DNA of 30,035 bases from positions 1 to 30,035 of IMG/VR virus record IMGVR_UViG_3300023176_001015. One strand, given 5' to 3'. This DNA comes from a virus. The notes under the pieces are model-generated. The model was not told the DNA's origin and ran no database searches. It was given only the letters and a program-made list of their open reading frames with translations. Position 1 is the first letter of the stretch. Every line of letters starts with the position of its first letter. The position numbers were made by a program, and so were the translations under genes. Shown in pieces: positions 7,009-16,500 of this stretch.

Positions 7009-9543
7009 ATGGCTGAATTTCAAGAGGAGAACCTATTTACAGGTGCTGCGCAGAGCCAAGGCTTTTCGCCCGATCAAGCACCTGATCTTTCTCCGTTCCT
7101 ACGGGAAAACATGGATCAATATGATCGTAACTACGCTCAACTTAAATCACAGCAACAAGCTCAAAATGAAGCTGCCTTAAAAAAGCAGATTCAAACATAT
7201 GAAGGTTTAGGTGTATTCTCACCTAAATTTATGGAGCTTGCTAAAAACCTGAGCGAAGCTTACATCACTAATCAAGCAGTTGAAGCTAACGCTAAAACTA
7301 GAAGCCTAGGTTTAGCCGGTGTTGACCCTCAAAAACAAGCAAACTTTAATGCTGGTATTGAGGTTATCAAACAAGAGAATGCTCAAGCTACAGAAATTGC
7401 TGGAGACATGTACAAAAACGGTGCGCCACCGGCAGCACTGGAGTACATTAAAAGTCTTCCTCAATATCAACGTTATGTAGGTATGCGTAACTATCTGGCT
7501 AACCGCCAGAAAGGTTACCAAAACTATGTGACTAAATTTTTAACTAGTACTTCTGTTGAACTTAACGGTCCTAACGGTAAGTTTACGCCAGATCAAATTG
7601 ATGACGACCCTGTTCTGCTAGGCATTGCTCTTGATGCTGCAGCACGGATGTATGACCTTGAGACTGGTGTAGATAGTTTCAGTAAAGAAGCTCTGGTAGG
7701 TTACAACGATAACGTCATTAAAGTTCATGCAGACATTACTAATAAAGTAACAGAGCGTGGGCTTGTCAGACAGTCTGATGTTAGAGTTCAAACAGCAATT
7801 GATAGTTTTAGAGAAGACCTTGATATAAATGCCCTTGTTAGTGAAATTGCTTACACTTTAGGTCCTAAAGGTGTCCGCAGCTATGCAGATGCATTGGACA
7901 TGGTTTATCAAGAGATTCTTCCGTCCTTGCGTAAATCTGGTGAGATTACTACTCAACAGTTCCGCTCTGCTATTGCACAGCCTGCAGCTAACGATCCTAA
8001 AGGTTCAGCTCATTCTAAATTCTATCGTAACCGTATCTTCGGTAAGAATGGTACGTGGGATAAAATCAATGACGTTGATAATGCGGAGTACACAGAAAAA
8101 CAGAATGAGCGGAAACGTATCATTGCTGCTGATAAAGAAGACTTCTGGAATCAGGTTGCTGAACTAGATGCTCAAGGCATTACTCTTACCCAAGATCAGC
8201 TTGATGCACGCCGTAAAACTGTAATGCAATCGACGGGTATTAACGACCCATCTGCTTTTGCTTTTTACGATGACTACAAAACTCGTGAAGAGATTGATGT
8301 TGAACAAGCAAAAGAAAAGCTTGATTACATCCGTTCTGTAAACGGACGCGGTTATCTTATTGCAGAAGACTTGGAAGGTCTACCGCAAAGCGTTGTCACT
8401 ACTTACGGTCAAGCAGTTCGTGACGATGCAGAGTACGCCAAGTTTGCTGGTGATTACGCTGTTCGTGGTAAAGCCCGTGTTACGTCACTGACTAACGATT
8501 TTTATAACAATCAATCCGGTCGTGATGAGAAGACTACGGATTGGAACAAGCGTTATGACCGTGCTTATGCTGATTACCTTGTTGAACGTCAACGTCTGCT
8601 GAGAACTCTTGGTGTAGAAAATCATGCTGATGCCCATGAAGGTGCACTGGCTAAGGTTGAAAAGAACTACAAAGATGGTGTTTACAAGACGTTGCCTGCT
8701 GCACCTGACCACAGTGCACGTGTTGAACAAATTGTCAACTATCGGACTCGTTTAAAGAAAGGTGAGAAGATCTTCCAACAACCTGATTTGTGGTCCGATC
8801 CTATCAAGAAAAACTTAGACGATTTTAACGCAGGGAGAGCGCAAAGCTATGATCCAATTTTTGATACCCTTGCTCTTAACCTCCCCGGTAAAACCGGTTG
8901 GGATCTTGCAAACGAACTCCACCGAACAATCAACGGAACTGACCTCAAAAAAACTGTAAAGCAGGAAGCTATCGAAGCACAAGGTCCGGCAGTTCAACGA
9001 TTCATCCGTGGCTCTGGTGCTACACCTAATCGTATCCGCCGTGGACAGATTATGGATGATGCTCAAGGTAGTTTTAATCCACGCCCTGCTAAACCGATTG
9101 CAGAGTACGCTCCACAAGTAAGTTCTATTGTTATGGAAAGTGCTAGTGGACAGCCTGGTATGGATGTATACTTTGAAGACAAACAGTTCCCGGCAGTTCT
9201 AGGCGGTGTTGTTAAAGATGTCCGTTATCAAATCAATCCTGATGGATCTGGGTATGGTCATTTTGTTGTGGTTGAATCTAAAGACCCACAAACCGGGGAA
9301 ACTGTAGACGTACTTTACTCACACTTTGATACTAAACCTAATTTTAGAGTTGGTCAACGGGTTGCCGCTGGTCAAGTTCTTGGTAAACAAGGTGGTAGCG
9401 GTAGCGTCCGTTCTGTAGATGGAACCATTGCTAGCATTGATTTCCTAGCACCTGCCCCTCGTGGTAGCAACAGTATGACCCCTTATCGTGGATTCAAAAA
9501 TCTCCGTATGTACATTCAAAATCAACTTAAGGGAGGTAAATAA
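7009..9543 (+). CDS. gp15-like internal virion protein with a C-terminal M23-like domain
   Basis: The 844-residue product is in the T7 gene 15 position (747 residues) and is mostly charged, helical and Gln-rich, as expected for an ejection-core protein. Residues ~709-815 look like a LytM/M23 peptidase domain: a Gly-Met-Asp at 717-719, the strand pattern G-x-G-Y-G-H-F-V-V-V-E, then L-Y-S-H-F-D (769-774) and V-G-Q-R-V-A-A-G-Q-V-L-G. Asp719 and His772 fit the conserved Asp and the first catalytic His. The first zinc His is replaced by Gln715, and the H-x-H pair by Ser809-Ile-Asp811, so it is probably inactive. The stop overlaps the next start. Confidence 0.8.
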   Translation: MAEFQEENLFTGAAQSQGFSPDQAPDLSPFLRENMDQYDRNYAQLKSQQQAQNEAALKKQIQTYEGLGVFSPKFMELAKNLSEAYITNQAVEANAKTRSLGLAGVDPQKQANFNAGIEVIKQENAQATEIAGDMYKNGAPPAALEYIKSLPQYQRYVGMRNYLANRQKGYQNYVTKFLTSTSVELNGPNGKFTPDQIDDDPVLLGIALDAAARMYDLETGVDSFSKEALVGYNDNVIKVHADITNKVTERGLVRQSDVRVQTAIDSFREDLDINALVSEIAYTLGPKGVRSYADALDMVYQEILPSLRKSGEITTQQFRSAIAQPAANDPKGSAHSKFYRNRIFGKNGTWDKINDVDNAEYTEKQNERKRIIAADKEDFWNQVAELDAQGITLTQDQLDARRKTVMQSTGINDPSAFAFYDDYKTREEIDVEQAKEKLDYIRSVNGRGYLIAEDLEGLPQSVVTTYGQAVRDDAEYAKFAGDYAVRGKARVTSLTNDFYNNQSGRDEKTTDWNKRYDRAYADYLVERQRLLRTLGVENHADAHEGALAKVEKNYKDGVYKTLPAAPDHSARVEQIVNYRTRLKKGEKIFQQPDLWSDPIKKNLDDFNAGRAQSYDPIFDTLALNLPGKTGWDLANELHRTINGTDLKKTVKQEAIEAQGPAVQRFIRGSGATPNRIRRGQIMDDAQGSFNPRPAKPIAEYAPQVSSIVMESASGQPGMDVYFEDKQFPAVLGGVVKDVRYQINPDGSGYGHFVVVESKDPQTGETVDVLYSHFDTKPNFRVGQRVAAGQVLGKQGGSGSVRSVDGTIASIDFLAPAPRGSNSMTPYRGFKNLRMYIQNQLKGGK

Positions 9544-12500
9544 TGGATCCCAATCTTGATAACATTGATTCTGATATTCAATCTGGTATTGAGTATCTAG
9601 AAGAACAAAAACGACTTAAGCAACAAGAACAAGTTGTTGATCCTGAAGCTGCCAAACCTGAAGCACCACAGCCTCAAAAGAAAGTTCCGTACAAACAATC
9701 TCAAGGCTACCTGAACGCACTCAAAGGTATTGAACCGACTGAAGCTGATCTTGCGCCGTATGCCATGATGGAACGGGCAGATATCAACAGCACTTGGATG
9801 AAAAATGCCCGTAAAGCAAAAGATCCTAGTCAGTATGATCTTACGGATAACACCTATGAGATGTTTGACGCTGTTAAAAGTGGTGTTGCTAAAACTTGGT
9901 CGGGTGTTCTTACTTTCCCAGAACGTGTCGTTGACATGGCTTCGGGTGCCTATGAACGTGAAGTAAAAGAAAAAGGTAAGTACACTCCTGACTTTGATCC
10001 CCTCAGTCTGTCTGAGTACGATCCTAAGATGAAAACTTGGTGGGGACCAATGTTAGCTAGCGGTGTCCATTTCTATGGACTTGGTAGAATGGTTTCCCGT
10101 TCTCCTGCTGGTAAACTACTTCCATCTCCTACTACTGTAAAAGGGGACGTAGTTATTGGTGCTATTGGTAGCGCAATCTCTGCTGAATCTCAGGAAGCTA
10201 GTATGACTCAACAGTTGTACGACAGTAAAATTACCCAAAAAATTCCGTGGGCTGGTGAGTTTCTGCAGGAACAAGTTGTTGGTAGGTTGCCGACTAGAAC
10301 TACTCCTGAAGATCATCCTTTGATGAAGACGTTTAAAAACGTACTCGAAGGTATGGGATTTGATGCTGTTATTGGTCGAATCCTTGCTAGGTTTGATACT
10401 GCTGTAGAAAACCGTGGAACTCGGCTTGACGAGATGCGTCGGGCTAACATTGAGAATCAGAAGTTTGAAGCAGCTAAAGCAGAAAACGATGCGATTGAAG
10501 CTAATCTACCGCAGCAAACTGCTGATCTGCAGCAAGCTACTGAAGCGTTGAACGGTTTGGAAGCTCAGGCAAAAGGTATGCCTGATGGTCCTCAAAAAGA
10601 TCAAGCACTTGCAGAGATTGAGAACCTCAAAGCTGATCTTCAAACCGAAGCTGAGATGCTTCAAACTGGTAAGTTCAGTGCTTACTCTAACCCTGACATG
10701 GCTGATCCGTGGCAAGGTGCTCCTAACTCTATGGCTAAGTCGCTTACTGATCAAGCTGATCAAACTAAGCGTCTGCATGAATCTTATCCTATTGATGGTG
10801 CAGGTTCTACTGACTCTATGTTTACGCCAGTTCAAGCCAATCGCATGGCAACTGAAGCTGGTATGCTAGAGAGTGAAATGATTGATCTCGCTAAACGGTA
10901 TCTCAAAGAAAGTGACTTTGAAGCTATGACTGACTCTGCCCGAGCATTGGGTAAGAGTTTCAAAGAAGCTTATGGGTACTCATTTGAGCGACTGCAAACT
11001 GTTCTTGGTCGGGATAAAACTGCTGTTGATGCAGAAGACTTCTGGAAACCTTTCTTTGATGAAGCAGTTCAATATCCTAATGGCGCTAAGTCTTGGATGA
11101 TTGAAAACGTTGTCATTGCTGATATGGTTAACGCTTCGCTGTTTAGTCAGCTGCGTGACCTTGGTCTGGCTAGCAAAGAACTTGCTGAGATTGCCGATCT
11201 TCGTGATGTTGATGGTCCATTTAAAACTATTGCTGATCGACTTGTTGTTGGTCTGACTAACGTTAAACGTTCACGACACATCTGGGGTACTCAAGGTCAA
11301 ACTCTTCGTGGTAAATTGCTTGCCAATAAACCTGAAGGTAAAGCAGAACTAGCTGAAATTACCGAAGCTTTCCGTGCTGAATCAGAAGCTACCGTCAATA
11401 TGATGATGAAGCTGGCTGAGAATGCCAAGGATATGGATACGGTTATGGCACTGGCTGATGTGTTTGCCAAATCCGACTCACCACAAAACTGGATGGACCT
11501 TGACGCATTTATGCGTAATCGTTTGACCAGTGGTGGTCTGAACCAAGAATCTGGTTACCTTGTTAAAGAGCTTGCTTCTATGCAAGTTAACAGTATGCTG
11601 AGTAGTGTCAAAACTCCTCAACGTGCTATTTTTGGTACCTTTAGTTCTGGTTTCTTCCGTAACGTTGCTCACACTGTTGGTGGTGTTGCACGGCTTGACA
11701 CCGACACTGCTCGGGCTAATGCCGCTGCACTGAACGCTTATTTCCAAGCTATTCCTGAGGCTTGGTCGGTGTTTAAGAATAACCTTGGTAGCTATTGGGC
11801 TGGTGACGTTAAGACAATTCAAAGCCGGTTCCAGCAGTCTCGCCGTGTTGCTGATGATGATTGGGAAGCTCAACGGGCTTGGACCATGACTCGTGGTAAT
11901 ATGGGTGATCAGATTGCATTTGGTCTTGCTGATTGGACTCGTACTCTTAACGATCCTAGAAACATTCTTGGTCGGATTGCTACTGCATCTTCTGCTTCGT
12001 TGAGTGCTGGTGATGATGCCTTTAGGGTTATTATGGGTCGTGCTCGTGCCCGTGAACGCGCTATGCGTCAAGCACTTGATGACACTAAAGTAGGTAAAGC
12101 TACTGAGGTTAACGATAAGCTACTTCGTCAGTATGAAGATAACTTCTACAAAGAGTATCTTGATGACAAGGGTAACCTGAACTTTGAAAGTGACGCTTAT
12201 CTGCAAACTGCTTTTGAAGAAGCTACACTGACTAAAGACCTGAGCGGGTTTGGTGCTGCTATTCAAAGGATGATGGAGTCTACTCCTTATACTGAACCGT
12301 TCTTTAGGTTTGCCCGTACCGGTATCAACGGTATGATGGTTAGCTACAAGAACACCCCGTTGTTGGGTATGCTCCATAAGGAATCTATTGACATTTTGCG
12401 TGCTAATGCCGATAATCTTGATAGTGTCCGTAAATACGGCATCAACACTGTTGAAGATTTAGACAACGCTAAAGCTTTGATTGCTGGACGCCAAGCTGTT

Positions 12501-13544
12501 GGTGGTACTTTGGTTACCATGGGAGGTTTGCACTACCTTAATGGTGGTCTGACTGGTGATGGTCCGTTGGATCCTCAAATCCGTAAGATCTGGGAATCGA
12601 CTGGCTGGCAACCCCGTAGCATTAAAATTGGTAACGTTTGGATTAGTTACGAAAATTTTGAGCCTTTTAACAACATTCTTGCTGCTATTGCTAACACTGG
12701 TGACTCTATTCGCCTAATGGGACCGGAATGGGGAGCTAAGAGCTACGCTGAGATTGCTTTGGCTGTTGGTCAAGGTGCTATGAGTAAATCTTACCTGCAA
12801 GGTCTTGGTCAGTTTGCTGACCTGTTTACGACTGATTTCAGCCGTCAACAAAAAGTTCTTGCAAGTCTTGCTAATAACACTGTTCCGTTGGCTGGTCTGC
12901 GTGGTGATCTGGGTAAACTCATCAACCCTTACATGCGTGAGATCAATAACAGCTGGTGGGAGACTCTTCGTAACCGTAACCTGAGCAGTGAGCTGCTGTC
13001 TGGTGAGCCGCTGCCTATGAAGTTTGACGTGCTGAACGGTAAACCTGTTCGGGACTGGAACTTTATGGAGCGTATGTGGAACGCTACCAGTGCATTTAAT
13101 GTTCGATTTGAGCAAAGCCCTGGACGTACTCTGCTGCACAACAGTAATTACGACATGGCTTTAGGTGTTACTCGGTCGTTTGATGGTCTAGACCTGTCTG
13201 ACTATCCTCAGTTCCGTTCTTGGTTCCAAGAGGAAATGGGTAAACACCGTGTTAACGGTAAGAGCCTTGAAGATGAGCTGAACGAGCTGGCTGCACGTCC
13301 TGAAGTGCAGAACTCTGTTAAAATTATGTACAGAGACATTACTAATTTTGACAGATCTAAAGATCCTATGCAGGCTTACATGCACAACACTTTGATCAAT
13401 GATCGTGTTGAAAGGTGGCGTGATGCTGCTTGGGCAGCTGTTCGCCGTAAGCATCCTGAAGTCGAAGTTCTGTATCAAACTCGTCAAGAGCGTGAACGTA
13501 ATACTTATCAGACTTTCCAAGAAACTACCAAGTTTCTACGTTAA
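9543..13544 (+). CDS. gp16-like internal virion protein D
   Basis: The 1333-residue product is nearly the length of T7 gp16 (1318 residues) and is in its place, before the tail fibre. It is largely helical; residues ~300-380 (Glu/Ala/Gln-rich) look like a coiled coil, and a Gly/Thr hydrophobic segment near 985-1005 could contact membrane. The N-terminal transglycosylase domain of T7 gp16 (E-S-x-x-N-P-x-A type motif) is not visible; the N-terminus is instead acidic and Pro/Gln-rich. The expected role is the DNA-translocating ejection conduit across the cell envelope. Start at 9543 overlaps the TAA of gp15. Confidence 0.85.
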   Translation: MDPNLDNIDSDIQSGIEYLEEQKRLKQQEQVVDPEAAKPEAPQPQKKVPYKQSQGYLNALKGIEPTEADLAPYAMMERADINSTWMKNARKAKDPSQYDLTDNTYEMFDAVKSGVAKTWSGVLTFPERVVDMASGAYEREVKEKGKYTPDFDPLSLSEYDPKMKTWWGPMLASGVHFYGLGRMVSRSPAGKLLPSPTTVKGDVVIGAIGSAISAESQEASMTQQLYDSKITQKIPWAGEFLQEQVVGRLPTRTTPEDHPLMKTFKNVLEGMGFDAVIGRILARFDTAVENRGTRLDEMRRANIENQKFEAAKAENDAIEANLPQQTADLQQATEALNGLEAQAKGMPDGPQKDQALAEIENLKADLQTEAEMLQTGKFSAYSNPDMADPWQGAPNSMAKSLTDQADQTKRLHESYPIDGAGSTDSMFTPVQANRMATEAGMLESEMIDLAKRYLKESDFEAMTDSARALGKSFKEAYGYSFERLQTVLGRDKTAVDAEDFWKPFFDEAVQYPNGAKSWMIENVVIADMVNASLFSQLRDLGLASKELAEIADLRDVDGPFKTIADRLVVGLTNVKRSRHIWGTQGQTLRGKLLANKPEGKAELAEITEAFRAESEATVNMMMKLAENAKDMDTVMALADVFAKSDSPQNWMDLDAFMRNRLTSGGLNQESGYLVKELASMQVNSMLSSVKTPQRAIFGTFSSGFFRNVAHTVGGVARLDTDTARANAAALNAYFQAIPEAWSVFKNNLGSYWAGDVKTIQSRFQQSRRVADDDWEAQRAWTMTRGNMGDQIAFGLADWTRTLNDPRNILGRIATASSASLSAGDDAFRVIMGRARARERAMRQALDDTKVGKATEVNDKLLRQYEDNFYKEYLDDKGNLNFESDAYLQTAFEEATLTKDLSGFGAAIQRMMESTPYTEPFFRFARTGINGMMVSYKNTPLLGMLHKESIDILRANADNLDSVRKYGINTVEDLDNAKALIAGRQAVGGTLVTMGGLHYLNGGLTGDGPLDPQIRKIWESTGWQPRSIKIGNVWISYENFEPFNNILAAIANTGDSIRLMGPEWGAKSYAEIALAVGQGAMSKSYLQGLGQFADLFTTDFSRQQKVLASLANNTVPLAGLRGDLGKLINPYMREINNSWWETLRNRNLSSELLSGEPLPMKFDVLNGKPVRDWNFMERMWNATSAFNVRFEQSPGRTLLHNSNYDMALGVTRSFDGLDLSDYPQFRSWFQEEMGKHRVNGKSLEDELNELAARPEVQNSVKIMYRDITNFDRSKDPMQAYMHNTLINDRVERWRDAAWAAVRRKHPEVEVLYQTRQERERNTYQTFQETTKFLR

Positions 13545-13573
13545 TCCACCCATTCCCATAACTACTTAGCGTA

Positions 13574-16500
13574 ATGGCTGTAAATCCCGAAAATTACTTT
13601 ACTGGGGATGGTTCTACAACCTCCTACAACCTTACATTTGAATACATTGATGAGACCGACGTTAAGGTAACACTTGATGGCGTCGTTACAACTGCATACT
13701 CCTTTGCCAACGCTACAACGATTCTGTTCGACACTGCTCCTGGCAATGATGTTGAAATTAGAATCTATCGGGACACGAATGTTGATGAACTGAAGAGCAC
13801 GTTCTTTGCGGGCTCTTCTATTCGTGCTCAAGATCTGAACAAGAACTTTGAGCAGAACAACTTTGCTGTTCAAGAAATCAAAGCATACACTTGGGACAAC
13901 GAAACCGATACCATCCATAGCGATGAAACGTGGGTAAGCTCTGATACTCAGATTGCTACCACCGCTGCTATGGATGCGCGGTTCCAAGACGAAGCTACGG
14001 AAACCATCACTAGTGCGGAGACTTGGCCAGATAATGACGATACTATTGCCACGACTGCGGCAATTGATAACCGCATTGACACTGCTATTACTAATGATAT
14101 TGGTACCGATGGCACTGGTATCACCGTAACGGATGATGGTGACGGTACGATCACTCTTGGTCTTGCTGATAATTCTATTGATTTTAGCAAAATTAAAGAT
14201 GCTGATATTATCACCGAAACTGAGCAAGACGCTGGTTCTCCGTCTCCTGCTGATACCAATCTTTTCACTGCCTTAGGTGCCGCTCGCCGGTTTGACACCA
14301 TTGTTTATCCAAGTGAAATATCCTCGTCTGAACCGTGGGAAATCGGTAAAACTTGGCTTCAAAATGACTCTGAAAAGACCGTTCGTATTTGGGACGGTTC
14401 TGCTTGGGTTGCTGTAGCTTCTGGTGGTGCTTTTACTACTCTTTCTAAAGTTGTCTACGTTGACTCTGTTAACGGTGATGATGACTTGGAAGGTCATCGT
14501 ATTAGTAACCCTAAGCGTACTATTAAAGCTGCTATTGCGCAGATTAACGCTGAAACCGATGCAGATGGTGATGGCAGTGTTGTCATTGTTGCTCCTGGTG
14601 TTTATCAAGAAATTGCACCAATTGACATTCAAAAGAAGAATGTCTCTATTATTGGTCAAGCACTTCGTAGCTGTATTGTTCACCCCACTCCCGCTACCGA
14701 AGAAAACACTTTGTTCCGTTTGAACAGCGGTTCTTATATTGCTAACCTGACTCTTACTGGTGTTAAGGCTAGCGGTACCCGTGGTGGTAATAGTCTTGAT
14801 ACTGATTCTACTTACGGTCTGCCTACTAACCAAGGTTGGAACTTTGCGTTCTATCCTGGTGCAACTATTGTCAAATCTCCGTACATTGCTAACTGTACTA
14901 ACTTCTCCGATAGTGAGATTGACAACAGTGATTTGGATGCCTTTAACCCTCGTGGTGGCATCGGTGGGGATGATGATTCTGCTCCTACTGGTGGTGGTAT
15001 TCTTATTGATGGTTCTGTTGTTAGCAGCAGCAGTCCGTTGCGTTCTATGGTGTGCGACAGTTACACCCACGTTGGTCTTGATGGTCCTGGTATCTTCGTT
15101 ACTAACAACGGTTACTGCCAAGCTACCAGTAGCTATGCATTCTTTACTCACTACCACATCAAAACGCTTAATGGTGGACAAGCTAACCTTGCTGCATCTA
15201 CCTCTGACTTTGGTCGGTATGGTCTGATTGCTTCTGGTAAGAGTTCTACTAACATCTTTACTGCTGCTGCTGCAGCTCCTATTGATGACGCTGATCCTTT
15301 GTTGGATCGTGGTATTGCAGGAGCAACTAAGTTTACTATTGGTGCACCATCAGCTCATAGCAGCTGGTACGGTACTGCTACTCGCCCTCAGTCGAACATG
15401 CTTGTTCAGATTGGTGGTAATGCTAACGGTACTGGTGGAACTATTTATCCGATTATTAGTGCAACTGCTAATGGATCTGGATGGGATGTTGAAATCTCTA
15501 ACCCTGATCCCGACAACTACAGCCGTAACCTTGGTTTAGCGAGTACTGTTACTAGTGGTACTACCATCCGCTTCTTCCTACGTTCCATGATCGCTTCTAG
15601 CGGTCACACGATGGAGTACGTCGGCTCTGGTACTGATTATAGTGCATTGCCTGAGAACGGTGGTCTGCCTGTTGAAGCCAATGAAATCGTCGAATTGAAT
15701 GACGGTAAGGTTTGGGCAGCTACTACTAACCATCAAGGTAAGTTTACTGTTGGACCTACCTTTAACGTTGATCAAGTTACTGGTTACGTTAACATTGAAT
15801 CAGGTGCAATCGGTATTGAGAAGCTGATTGAAGATCTTGATCTTAATAGCTACACGTTGTCGGATAGTACCGGTGATGTGACTATTGACGATCAGATGGA
15901 CATGAACACCCATAAGATCGTTAACGTTGTTGATCCGACAAGTGCTCAAGACGCTGCTACCAAGAACTATGTAGATACCAGTTCTGCAAACACCAACTAT
16001 GTTGCCGTTACTGGTGACACCATGTCTGGTGATTTGAACATGGGTTCTAATACCGTTACTGGTCTTGGTACTCCAAGTGCTGCCTCTGATGCTGCTACTA
16101 AAGCTTATGTAGACGTTAAGCTTGATAAGGCTGGCGATACAATGACTGGCGATCTTACGATGAACGCTCAGTCAGACATTAGGTTTGCAGATAGCGACAG
16201 TTCTAACTGGGTTGCTATTCAAGCTCCTGCAACAATTGGTACTAACTACACCCTGACTCTTCCCAATAGCACTGGTAATGCTGGTGAAGCATTGATTACT
16301 GATGCTAGTGGTAACTTGTCGTGGAGTTCTAATATTTCAACTGTTGTTGATCAACTTATCGAAGGTGATACTAAAGTTGAAGCTGTAGACACTGGCTCTA
16401 ACGGTGAAATTCAGTTTACAACTGATGGTGACCGTGCGATGACTATTGATAGTAGTCAGAACGTTGGTATTGGTACTGCGAGTCCTGATGCAAAGCTTGA

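Noticed and set aside
13545-13573. Promoter or terminator between the gp16-like gene and the tail fibre
   Set aside because: Only 29 bases, with no hairpin, T-run or recognisable promoter motif.
14273-15181. 302-residue minus-strand open frame opposite the tail fibre
   Set aside because: Low-complexity Thr/Ser/Asn/Val product produced by the antisense of repetitive GTT/ACT codons; no ribosome site or neighbours.
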